DNA of 64,000 nt from Streptomyces sp. TG1A-60 (lineage in GTDB: Bacteria > Actinomycetota > Actinomycetes > Streptomycetales > Streptomycetaceae). Below, piece after piece: positions 26,254-33,906 of the stretch. The stretch spans positions 992,001 to 1,056,000 of the forward strand of contig NZ_CP147520.1 in NCBI RefSeq assembly GCF_037201975.1, written 5' to 3'. The position numbers were made by a program, and so were the translations under genes. Positions within the stretch are counted from its first letter, which is position 1, and each line of letters opens with the position of its first letter. The notes below the pieces were generated by a model that did not search any database, was not told the origin of the DNA, and worked only from the letters and a program-made list of their open reading frames with translations.

Positions 26254-27473
26254 GCCACCCTCCGAGGTTCTTGCCGCAGTCGGCCCAGTACATGGGCGAG
26301 GCTGCGGGCCGTGGTCGCCCAGCCGTCCAGCGCGGCCCGGCGCCCGCGCGCCGCGGCCTTCAGCCGGCGCCGCACGTCGGCCTCCCCGAACCAGCCGCGC
26401 AGCTCCGCCGCGATGGCCGCGGGGTTCTCCGGCGGGACGAGGATGCCGGGCACCCCGCCGTCGGGGGCGCGGCCGACGGCCTCGGGGACTCCGCCGACGT
26501 CGGTGGCCAGCACGGGGATGCCGCGGGCGAGGGCTTCGGTGACCGCCATGCCGTACGTCTCGGCGTACGAGGTGAGAACCATGAGGTCGGCGGCGGCGTA
26601 ACTCGCGTCGAGTTCCGCGCCCGCCTGCGGTCCCGCCAGGTGGAACCGGTCCTCCAGACCGAACTTCGCGATCAGCGCCCGGATGTGCTCGACGTACTCG
26701 GGCTCCTGGTCGAGGCCGCCCACCAGCACACAGCTCCAGGGCAGTTCGGTGACGGTCGCCAGAGCCTCGACCAGCCGGTGCTGCCCCTTGCGCGGGGTGA
26801 CCGCGGCCACGCACAGCAGCCGGGAGACGCCGTCGGTGCCGGAGGCGAGGGGCGCGATGTCGGCGCCGGGGGCGGCGACGTGGACCCGCTCGGGGGCGAG
26901 CCCGTGATGTGACACGAGTCGCCGGACCGCCCACTCACTGGTCGCGATCACGGCGGACACGCCCCGCAGGGTCGTGCGTTCGTCGGCGTCGAGTTCGGCC
27001 GCGAGGTCGGGCTCCAGGCCCGTCTCGTCGGCGAGCGGCAGGTGCACCAGCACGGCCAGGCAGAGCCGTTGGGCCTCGGGGAGGATGACCTCCGGGACAC
27101 CGCAGGCGACCAGACCGTCGAGCAGGACGACCGTGCCGTCGGGGAACTCACGCAGCGTTCGGGCGAGTTCGGCGCGTGCCGCCTGACTCGGGCGCGGCCA
27201 GCTGCCGTCGATCGCGTGCTTGTGCACCTGCCAGCCGAAGCCAGGCAGATCGAGGCAGATCCGGCGGTCGTAGGCGTTGCCGCCGCTGGGCCGGGCCAGG
27301 TCGTCGACGCCGCCCGGCATCACGAAGTGCGCGGAGCGGAGCGACATGGGGACGATCGCGGTGTGCTTCAGTGCCGCGTTCTGCACGGGCACATAGCCGA
27401 GCCTGACTTGCTCTTCCCCGTCCGCCGGGGCGGCGGTGCCGATGACCGTCCGGTCGATGGTCACGTCGGTCAC
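26250..27473 (-). CDS. Glycosyltransferase, GT4-like GT-B fold
   Basis: A 407-residue cytoplasmic protein starting at GTG 27473, which overlaps the PTPS-like stop (GTGA). The C-terminal half is a clear GT-B nucleotide-sugar domain: [41 protein letters not shown] (the EX7E motif) and [14 protein letters not shown]. The N-terminal half has [19 protein letters not shown] and [15 protein letters not shown]. It transfers a sugar with retention from a nucleotide donor. The acceptor is unknown, possibly the pyrimidine- or pterin-like product of the ribA/creatininase/PTPS set. It has no membrane segment. Confidence 0.9.
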   Translation of the reverse strand: MTDVTIDRTVIGTAAPADGEEQVRLGYVPVQNAALKHTAIVPMSLRSAHFVMPGGVDDLARPSGGNAYDRRICLDLPGFGWQVHKHAIDGSWPRPSQAARAELARTLREFPDGTVVLLDGLVACGVPEVILPEAQRLCLAVLVHLPLADETGLEPDLAAELDADERTTLRGVSAVIATSEWAVRRLVSHHGLAPERVHVAAPGADIAPLASGTDGVSRLLCVAAVTPRKGQHRLVEALATVTELPWSCVLVGGLDQEPEYVEHIRALIAKFGLEDRFHLAGPQAGAELDASYAAADLMVLTSYAETYGMAVTEALARGIPVLATDVGGVPEAVGRAPDGGVPGILVPPENPAAIAAELRGWFGEADVRRRLKAAARGRRAALDGWATTARSLAHVLGRLRQEPRRVA

Positions 27474-27868
27474 AGGGCACGCTCGTAACTCGCCCAGGCG
27501 ATGTGCGACTCGTGCAGGGTGACCGTGATGCCGGCGATCCCCTTGGCGTTCTCCCCGAGGGCGCCCTTGTGGATCCTCTCGGCCAGACGGTCGGCGACCA
27601 CCTTGGCCAGGAACTCCGTCGAGGTGTTGGTGTGGGCGAAGTCCGGCTCGTTGTCGAGGTTGCGGTAGTTCAACTCGCTCACCACCGCTCCGAGCTCCTG
27701 CGTGGCCAGCCCGATGTCTACGACGATGTTGTCGTCGTCCAGCTCGGCGCGCCGGAAGGTGGCGTCCACGAGGAACGTGGCGCCGTGCAGGCGCTGCGCG
27801 GGTCCGAAGACCTCCCCGCGGAAGCTGTGGGCGATCATGATGTGATCGCGGACGGTGATGCTGAACAA
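27470..27868 (-). CDS. 6-pyruvoyltetrahydropterin synthase/QueD homologue with altered active site
   Basis: A 132-residue T-fold protein. The start is TTG 27868, seven bases after GGAGGG. The family pattern is present ([21 protein letters not shown], then [28 protein letters not shown] and [14 protein letters not shown]). Two expected features are missing. The catalytic Cys ahead of the HGH motif is absent (GPAQRLHG), and HGH has become HGA, removing one zinc ligand. A similar S. coelicolor homologue (SCO6650) has been crystallised, as I recall, in connection with the same cluster. It is therefore unlikely to make pyruvoyl-tetrahydropterin or carboxy-deazaguanine precursor and may use the fold on a FAPy-derived substrate. 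It leads a four-gene coupled run. Confidence 0.88.
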   Translation of the reverse strand: MFSITVRDHIMIAHSFRGEVFGPAQRLHGATFLVDATFRRAELDDDNIVVDIGLATQELGAVVSELNYRNLDNEPDFAHTNTSTEFLAKVVADRLAERIHKGALGENAKGIAGITVTLHESHIAWASYERAL

Positions 27869-28046
27869 CGGACGACCCTCCAGTGCGGTACGTCTGCCCC
27901 GGGTCGGGGCATGCCGTGTAGTACGGCTGCTCCCTACCCGTTGTTCAGCCGAGTTTGCCGGTTTCTTCGGAGGTCAGCGTTCCGTTCGGACAGTTCATCC
28001 GGGCGGTTCAGAAACGGGTGGGGCGACTGCGCGGACTCTCCGTGAG

Positions 28047-29027
28047 TCACGCGGCGTCGTAGCGCACCCTGTGGCACATCCCCGGCAGCTCTCCGCTCGC
28101 GAGCTTCGGCAGGATGTCCGGGAGGTCCTCGAAGGCGCACTCTCCGGTGACGAGCGCGTCGAAGCGGGCGTCGGCGAGGAGTTCGAGGGCGAGCGCCAGC
28201 CGGTCGGCGTAGGTGCGGCCGGGGCGCCCGGCCGGGGAGACGGTGCCGACCTGGCTGCTGCGGACGGTGAGCCGGCGTGAGTGGAAGGCCTCGCCGAGCG
28301 GCAGGGCGACGCGGCGGTCGCCGTACCAGCTCAGCTCGATCACCGTGCCCTCGGCGGCGAGGAGTTCGAGTGACCGGACGAGGCCCTGCTCGTTGGCGCT
28401 GGCGTGCACGACGAGGTCGCACTCCCCCCGCGCGTCGCCGGGCAGCGCGAAGTCGGCGCCGAGCGCGCGGGCGATGTCGGCGCGCGCAGGGTCGGCGTCG
28501 ACGAGTTGGACCCGCACCCCCGGGTAGCGGGCCAGCAGGGCGGCGACCGAACAGCCGACCATGCCGCCGCCCACGACGGCGATCCGGTCGCCGATGAGGG
28601 GAGCCGCGTCCCACAGGGCGTTGACGGCGGTCTCCACCGTCCCGGCGAGTACGGCACGCTCGGCGGGCACGGAGTCCGGTACGACGGTGACGGCGCTCAC
28701 CGGAACGACGTAGCGGCTCTGGTGCGGATACAGGCAGAAGACGGTTCGCCCGACGAGTGCGTCCGGCCCCTCCTCCACCCGACCGACGCTGAGATAGCCA
28801 TACTTCACGGGAGCGGGGAACTCGCCCTCCTGGAAGGGAGCGCGCATCGTCGCGTACTGGTTCTCGGGCACGTGACCTCGGAACACGAGGGTCTCGGTTC
28901 CCCGGCTGACCCCTGAGTACAGGGCCCGTACGAGCACCTCGTCCTCGGCGGGCGCGGTGAGGGTCTCCGCACGGATCTCCCCCTGTCCGGGAGAGCGAAG
29001 CCAGAAGGCGTCGGCTGTCGGTTTCAT
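28047..29027 (-). CDS. Zinc-type alcohol dehydrogenase-like oxidoreductase (MDR)
   Basis: A 326-residue MDR protein from ATG 29027 after GGAGA. It shows VLVRALYSGVSRGTE and APVKYGYLSVGRVEEG in the GroES-like half, and IAVVGGGMVGCSVAALLA as the NAD(P)-binding loop. The usual zinc-ligand set (GHE) is not obvious, as in the bacteriochlorophyllide-type dehydrogenases, so it may be metal-free. It lies 178 bases upstream of the PTPS-like gene on the same strand and faces the CDP-alcohol phosphatidyltransferase. It probably supplies an oxidation or reduction in the same pathway; the substrate is unknown. Confidence 0.85.
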   Translation of the reverse strand: MKPTADAFWLRSPGQGEIRAETLTAPAEDEVLVRALYSGVSRGTETLVFRGHVPENQYATMRAPFQEGEFPAPVKYGYLSVGRVEEGPDALVGRTVFCLYPHQSRYVVPVSAVTVVPDSVPAERAVLAGTVETAVNALWDAAPLIGDRIAVVGGGMVGCSVAALLARYPGVRVQLVDADPARADIARALGADFALPGDARGECDLVVHASANEQGLVRSLELLAAEGTVIELSWYGDRRVALPLGEAFHSRRLTVRSSQVGTVSPAGRPGRTYADRLALALELLADARFDALVTGECAFEDLPDILPKLASGELPGMCHRVRYDAA

Positions 29028-29135
29028 GTGCGTCTCCGTGAACGGTCGAGCGGTGCGCCACGTACGCAGCGGTGGGAGTCGCGGACACGGTACGCGGCGG
29101 TGATCCACTTGTCACACACGTTCGGAAGGTATGCG

Positions 29136-29948
29136 GTGGCCCTGATCAACACGTACGACGGCCGGCTGTTGCTCTCGGAGACGACGGTGGGCGCGGGCGC
29201 CCAGGTGCTGCTCCTCGCCTTCCTGGGCACGGCGATCGGACTGGGCCCGGCGGGCTGGCTGACCGGGCTGGCCTTCGGGCTCGCCACCTGGGCCGTCCTC
29301 AACCGCGCCCTCCTGCGCACCCGGACGCGCACCTTCGGCCCCGCCAACCGCGTCACCCTGGGCCGCGCGATACTAGTCGGCGCCGTCACCGCCCTGGTCG
29401 CCGACTCCTTCCAGAGCTCGCCGCCCGTCTCGCTCTTCGTCGGCCTGACCGCCGTGGCCCTGATCCTCGACGGTGTCGACGGCAAGGTGGCCCGGCGCAC
29501 GAACACCTCGACGGCGCTGGGCGCCCGCTTCGACATGGAGGTCGACGCGTTCCTGATCCTCGTGCTGAGCGTGTACGTCTCGATGTCGCTCGGCCCGTGG
29601 GTGCTGCTGATCGGTCTCATGCGGTACGTCTTCGTCGCCGCCGCCAAGGTCATGCCGTGGCTGAACGGCTCCCTCCCGCACAGCATGGGCCGCAAGACGG
29701 TCGCCGCGGTCCAGGGCGTCTTCCTGCTGGCCGCCGCCTCCGGCCTGCTGCCGTACGCGGCGGGATTCAGCCTGGTCGCCCTTGCGCTGGGCTCGCTGCT
29801 CTGGTCGTTCGGGCGGGACATCACCTGGCTGTTCCGCCACCGGGAGGGCCGGGAGAAGCCGACGGCCACGGCGGCCGTGGCAGAGACGGTGACCGTGACC
29901 GTGGAGGCCCCCGCCGATCGCCGGGCGGCCGAGCTCGTCACGAGCTGA
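29136..29948 (+). CDS. CDP-alcohol phosphatidyltransferase family protein
   Basis: I choose GTG 29136 (VALINTYDGRLLL), six bases after GGAAGG, giving 270 residues; the open frame begins at 29028. The family signature DGxxARx8Gx3Dx3D is intact in ILDGVDGKVARRTNTSTALG followed by ARFDMEVDAF. About six membrane helices surround it. The C-terminus is a charged tail (AVAETVTVTVEAPAD). Such enzymes swap CMP on a CDP-activated alcohol for a second alcohol to make a phospholipid or phosphodiester. Placed opposite the dehydrogenase and near a flippase-like protein, it suggests that the cluster's product becomes lipid-linked. Confidence 0.88.
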   Translation: MALINTYDGRLLLSETTVGAGAQVLLLAFLGTAIGLGPAGWLTGLAFGLATWAVLNRALLRTRTRTFGPANRVTLGRAILVGAVTALVADSFQSSPPVSLFVGLTAVALILDGVDGKVARRTNTSTALGARFDMEVDAFLILVLSVYVSMSLGPWVLLIGLMRYVFVAAAKVMPWLNGSLPHSMGRKTVAAVQGVFLLAAASGLLPYAAGFSLVALALGSLLWSFGRDITWLFRHREGREKPTATAAVAETVTVTVEAPADRRAAELVTS

Positions 29949-30035
29949 CCGGCGGGCTCACCGCGAGACGCTCTCGTGCCGGGCCCGGGTCAGGTGCCCC
30001 CGCACGAAGGGAGCGGGGTAGGGGAATCGCTTCGG

Positions 30036-31070
30036 CTACCCGGCGACGGCCCCCGGCGGCATGTTGTACGGCGTCACCACCTGGATCGCCGACGGGATGA
30101 ACGGGCTCTCCTCGGGGAGGGCGTGGTGGGCGCGCATGATGGTCTGGCAGGCGCGGCGCACGTCCTGGCGGAGGTCGTGGTGGAGCACGGCGGAGAGCCG
30201 GTGTTCGCGCAGGAGTCTGGTGTTGTCGTGGTCGAGGTCGTGGGCGACGAAGACATGCGGCTGTCGGCCGAGCGCGGCGAATGCGTCGAGCGTCGCGGTG
30301 TTGCCGCCGCCGATCGAGTAGACGGCGCCGATGCCCGGCTCCCTCCTCAGCGCGTCGAGGACGAGGTCCCGCTGGGTGGCGTCGAGTCCGTCGCTGTCGG
30401 TGACCTCGACGAGTGCCCGCCTCGGCTCGACGGCCCGCATCACGCTCCGGAACCCCATCTCGCGCTCCTCCTCGTTGCGGTAGAAGCTGCGGCTGATCGT
30501 CACCAGTACGGCACCGGGCCGGTCGCCGAGCCACTGCCGGAGCAGATACGCGGCGGTCGCCCCGGCGGCCCGGTTGTCTATGCCGACGTACGCTCCGCGC
30601 GGGCTGCCGGGCAGGTCCGTCACGAAGGTGACCACGGGGACCCCGGCCGCGACCAGCCGTTCGACGGCGGCGGTGACCTCCGGGACGTCCGGCGCCTTGA
30701 GGATCACGCCCTGCGAGCCGCGCCGACCGATCCGGTCGAGCACCCTCACCATCTCCGAGGCGGACCCGGTCTCCCGGAAGTGGAAGCGGGACCGCACCAC
30801 GGCCGGGTGAAGCGACGGCAGCTCGGCCTCCAACGCCTCCCGGACCGCCGTGGAGAACCGGTCCGGGGTCTGCATCACGATGTCGACCATGAACGTACGG
30901 CCTCCGATGCGCACCTGCGTCCGCTGCCGGTCCAGGTCCTTGACGGCCTGGTGGACCTCGCGGGCGGTGCTCTCGCGCACCCCGCCCCGGTCGTTGAGGA
31001 CCCGGTCGACGGTGGCCTGGCTCAGCCCGGCCTGACGGGCTATCTCACGGATCGTGTAGGGGTGTGCCAT
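30036..31070 (-). CDS. LacI-family transcriptional regulator
   Basis: A 344-residue regulator. The DNA-binding headpiece is at the start (YTIREIARQAGLSQATVDRVLNDRGGVRESTAREV). A periplasmic-binding-protein-like sugar domain follows (VDIVMQTPDRFSTAVREAL, GVILKAPDVPEVTAAVERLV, GIDNRAAGATAAYLL, IGAVYSIGGGNTATLDAF). It reads leftwards while the inositol-dehydrogenase-like gene lies to the right, so it probably controls that gene and the now broken SDR gene between them. The sugar could be inositol or a related polyol. The open frame continues far upstream but the family sequence starts at ATG 31070. Confidence 0.9.
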   Translation of the reverse strand: MAHPYTIREIARQAGLSQATVDRVLNDRGGVRESTAREVHQAVKDLDRQRTQVRIGGRTFMVDIVMQTPDRFSTAVREALEAELPSLHPAVVRSRFHFRETGSASEMVRVLDRIGRRGSQGVILKAPDVPEVTAAVERLVAAGVPVVTFVTDLPGSPRGAYVGIDNRAAGATAAYLLRQWLGDRPGAVLVTISRSFYRNEEEREMGFRSVMRAVEPRRALVEVTDSDGLDATQRDLVLDALRREPGIGAVYSIGGGNTATLDAFAALGRQPHVFVAHDLDHDNTRLLREHRLSAVLHHDLRQDVRRACQTIMRAHHALPEESPFIPSAIQVVTPYNMPPGAVAG

Positions 31071-31269
31071 GGCGGTGCGTCCTGGTATCTCGGCGGTGGT
31101 CCGGCGGTGGACCGGATGATGGGTTTTTGATGGTCTTCTGCGGGTTGTACGAGGGGCCCCGCGCCCCAAGACTGACAGAGGCGAAGGCGCTGGGAAAGGC
31201 TGTACGGCCAGGACCGTGCCAGGCCCCGGGCATGGCCCGCCGGAGCCGATCGAAAGGACACTCCCGCAC

Positions 31270-31590
31270 ATGGCACTACTGGAGGACAAGGTCGTCCTCG
31301 TCGACGGCGGCGGCCAGGGCGTCGGCGCGGGCATCGTCCGGGCGGCCCTGCGCGAGGGCGCGACCGGCGCGTTCACGGGCCGCCGCGCCGAGATCGGCCG
31401 GCAGCCGGCGGCGGACACCGGTGCCACGTTCGTACGGGTGGACCCGACCCGGCGCAGGTGCGCGGCGCCGTGGGACAGGTGATCGCGGCCCGCGGCCGGG
31501 GCGACAGCCTCGTCCCCGCGGCCGGCCCGACCTCCCGCGGCTCGCTCCCCGACACCGGTGACCGGCTCGGTGAACGACTGGGACCAACGT
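31270..31590 (+). pseudogene. Short-chain dehydrogenase remnant
   Basis: ATG 31270 begins a normal SDR N-terminus (LLEDKVVLVDGGGQGVGAGI). Near 31445 the family sequence shifts frame (PAQVRGAVGQVIAARGRG, then SLVPAAGPTSRGSLPDT, where NAAG has become PAAG) and fades out by about 31590. The catalytic Ser, Tyr and Lys part is gone. It was probably a polyol dehydrogenase between the LacI regulator and the oxidoreductase. The rest up to 31717 holds no gene. Confidence 0.7.
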
Positions 31591-31717
31591 CCTGTGCGCC
31601 TCTGACTGACGACCACCCCCCTGACCTGCTCCTCTCCCCCTGTCGACTCCTCCTCATCTCTGTCCGCACCTCTCCGCCGCACATCCGCACTCCGCACATC
31701 TGAAAGGGACACCGGTC

Positions 31718-32728
31718 ATGCGCATTGGCATCCTGGGGCTCGGCCGTATCGGCGCCTTCCACGCCGGAACTCTCGCCGGGCTCGACGTCGTGGAGCAGCT
31801 GGTGGTCTCCGACCCGCTGGCCGCGGCCGCCGCCTCCGCCGCCGAGAAGTTCGGCGCCACGGTGGCCGGCTCGCCCGAGGCCGTGTTCGCCTCCGGGATC
31901 GACGGCGTCGTGGTGACCGCGGCGACGGACGCGCACCCGGGGCTGATCCTGGCCGCCGTCGCGGCGGGCATCCCGGTGTTCTGCGAGAAGCCGGTGGCCA
32001 AGACGATCGAGGAGAGCCTCGACGTGCTGCGGGCCGTCCAGGACAGCGACGTGGAGGTCCAGATCGGCTTCAACCGCCGCTTCGACGCGGGATGTGTGAC
32101 CGCCCGCGAGGCCTTCCTTAACGGCGAACTCGGCCGGCTGCACACCGTACGCTCGACGACCCTGGACCCGGCACCGCCGCCGGCCGGGTACGTGGCCTCC
32201 TCGGGCGGCATCTTCCGGGACTGCGCGGTGCACGACTTCGACGTCGTCCGCTGGGTGACAGGCCGGGAGGTCGTGGAGGTCTACGCGACCGGCGGCAACC
32301 GCGGCGCCGACTACATCAAGGAGGCCGGCGACGTCGACACCGCCTCCGCCCTCCTCACCTTCGACGACGGCACCATCGGCGTCATTTCCAACTCCCGCCA
32401 CAACGCCCGCGGTTACGATGTCCGCCTGGAGCTGCACGGCATGAAGGACAGCATCGCAGCCGGCCTCGACACCCAGCTCCCCCTCCGCTCCGCCGAGCCG
32501 GGCGTCACCTTCCCCTCCGGTCCCCCGCACAACTTCTTCATGGACCGCTTCGCCCCCGCCTACCGCGCCGAACTCATCGCCTTCACCGAGGTCGTCACCG
32601 GCACCCGCACCTCCCCCTGCACGGTCGCCGACGCCATCGAGGCCGGCTGGATCGCCGAGGCCGCGACCCTGTCGGTGGCGGAACACCGGCCGGTGCGGCT
32701 GGACGAGGTGCGCGAGGAAACCGCCTGA
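31718..32728 (+). CDS. Gfo/Idh/MocA oxidoreductase, inositol 2-dehydrogenase-like
   Basis: A 336-residue protein with GILGLGRIGAFHAGTL as the NAD-binding loop, PVFCEKPVAKTIEESL as the family EKP motif, and GGIFRDCAVHDFDVVRWVTG with the catalytic Asp-His pair. The overall pattern is IolG-like (IGFNRRFDAG). It should oxidise myo-inositol or a similar cyclic polyol to the ketone. AAGGGAC precedes the ATG. It is regulated, by inference, by the LacI protein behind it. The SDR that once stood between them is broken, so only this step of the route is intact here. Confidence 0.88.
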   Translation: MRIGILGLGRIGAFHAGTLAGLDVVEQLVVSDPLAAAAASAAEKFGATVAGSPEAVFASGIDGVVVTAATDAHPGLILAAVAAGIPVFCEKPVAKTIEESLDVLRAVQDSDVEVQIGFNRRFDAGCVTAREAFLNGELGRLHTVRSTTLDPAPPPAGYVASSGGIFRDCAVHDFDVVRWVTGREVVEVYATGGNRGADYIKEAGDVDTASALLTFDDGTIGVISNSRHNARGYDVRLELHGMKDSIAAGLDTQLPLRSAEPGVTFPSGPPHNFFMDRFAPAYRAELIAFTEVVTGTRTSPCTVADAIEAGWIAEAATLSVAEHRPVRLDEVREETA

Positions 32729-32767
32729 CCGTCCGCACCGCCCGAGCCGAACACACTCCGCGCGGGC

Positions 32768-32786
32768 GACCGCCCCCTCGGCGGTC
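32768..32786. terminator. Hairpin between convergent genes
   Basis: GACCGCC, 5-base loop, GGCGGTC. It lies between the Gfo/Idh/MocA gene and the NlpC/P60 gene, which end toward each other; weaker pairing continues outside the arms. Confidence 0.5.
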
Positions 32787-32802
32787 ACCGGCGCGAGTGG
32801 TG

Positions 32803-33717
32803 TCATGGCGTGGGCACTGTCGCGGTGCGGGACTCGTCACGGTGCGGGCTCTCGTTGCAGTCGGGCACGCCCTCCAGCCAGACCGCTCCCTTGATGTAGA
32901 TGTTGGTGACCCAGGCCCTGTAGTCCGGCAGGTAGGACCAGACGTCGTTCTCGTAGCCCTCCGAGGAGACCTTCTCCGCGTGCTTCTGGCACTGGACGCG
33001 GATGATGGTGGAGTGGGGGAAGGCGTAGACACGGGCGGCCGCGAGGCGGGGCTCGGCCTTGGTCCAGACGCCGGTGCCCCAGGTCTGGTGGATGTGGCCG
33101 GTGACCTGGCCGGTGTTGACGCGGACCGCGCCGAAGTAGCTGCCGCTCAGACGGACGTCGCTCACCATCAGCCTGGTGCCGGACTGCTTGGCCTCGACCA
33201 TCTTGCCCGCGCCGAGGTAGATGGCGATGTGGTGCAGGTTCTGCGAGGTGCCGTAGGCCAGGAGGTCGCCCGGGAGGAGCGGGGCGAGGCCCTGGGCGGC
33301 GGCGAAGCGGGCGGCGGCGCGGTGCGTGTAGTACTGCTGGCCGGCGACGCCGTCGAGGATGTCGGAGCCGGCGGCCTGGGCGTAGGCGTACCGGACCAGG
33401 CCGGAGCAGTCGAAACCGTGCCGCTCGGGGTCGTGTTCACTGGCCGGGTCGGTGGGGTCCACCTGCCCGTACGTGGGGCCGGGCCGGGCGCCGTGGCCTC
33501 CGCCCCAGGTGTACCAGGTGCCGGCCGCGACCTCGGCGCAGGCAGCGGCGATCGCCCGCTCGGCTGCCGCCGAGGCGCCCGGCGCGAGGACGCGGCACTC
33601 GTCGGCGGCGGCAGCGGCCGGTGCCGCCTGCGCGGTGGCGGCCATGGAGACCGGCGCCGAGAAGAGGACGGCCAGGAGCGTGATCAGTGTGCGGATGAGA
33701 CCGGTCCGGCTCACCAT
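32803..33717 (-). CDS. Secreted NlpC/P60 cell-wall hydrolase
   Basis: A 304-residue exported protein from ATG 33717. The signal peptide is MVSRTGLIRTLITLLAVLFS up to AQAAP. The NlpC/P60 domain shows WYTWGGGHGARPGPTYG, GFDCSGLVRYAY with the catalytic Cys, and NLHHIAIYLGAGKMVEA with the catalytic His. A C-terminal beta domain (SYLPDYRAWVTNIYIKGAV) with two Cys may be SH3-like. It should cut peptide bonds in peptidoglycan or an amide polymer outside the cell. Upstream, paired GGGAAAC boxes (33847-33864) resemble those ahead of the I36 inhibitor gene. Confidence 0.88.
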   Translation of the reverse strand: MVSRTGLIRTLITLLAVLFSAPVSMAATAQAAPAAAAADECRVLAPGASAAAERAIAAACAEVAAGTWYTWGGGHGARPGPTYGQVDPTDPASEHDPERHGFDCSGLVRYAYAQAAGSDILDGVAGQQYYTHRAAARFAAAQGLAPLLPGDLLAYGTSQNLHHIAIYLGAGKMVEAKQSGTRLMVSDVRLSGSYFGAVRVNTGQVTGHIHQTWGTGVWTKAEPRLAAARVYAFPHSTIIRVQCQKHAEKVSSEGYENDVWSYLPDYRAWVTNIYIKGAVWLEGVPDCNESPHRDESRTATVPTP

Positions 33718-33846
33718 GCCGGGACCCCCGTTTCCTGTGGACGTGGTTGAAGCAGTCGGGACGTGCGTGGTGTGGTCGTCAGCAGCCTGCCGGCGGTGCG
33801 GCCCGCCCGTCGAGGTCCGTGTGTCGCCCCACCCGATCGGGCAACG

Positions 33847-33864
33847 GGGAAACACCTGGGAAAC
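33847..33864 (-). promoter_or_regulatory. Paired GTTTCCC boxes upstream of the NlpC/P60 gene
   Basis: Two GGGAAAC heptamers (GTTTCCC on the gene's strand) start exactly 11 bases apart, one helical turn, about 130 bases ahead of the NlpC/P60 start. The same words recur ahead of the I36 inhibitor gene at 38447-38473. An activator or response-regulator site is plausible. Confidence 0.35.
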
Positions 33865-33906
33865 CCCTTCCGAGCAGGGCGGTCTGCCCTCGGCGGATCA
33901 TCGCCC

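Noticed and set aside
33718..33906. c-di-AMP (ydaO-type) riboswitch ahead of the NlpC/P60 gene
   Set aside because: Such switches precede some Streptomyces wall-hydrolase genes, but I could not find the conserved core here.
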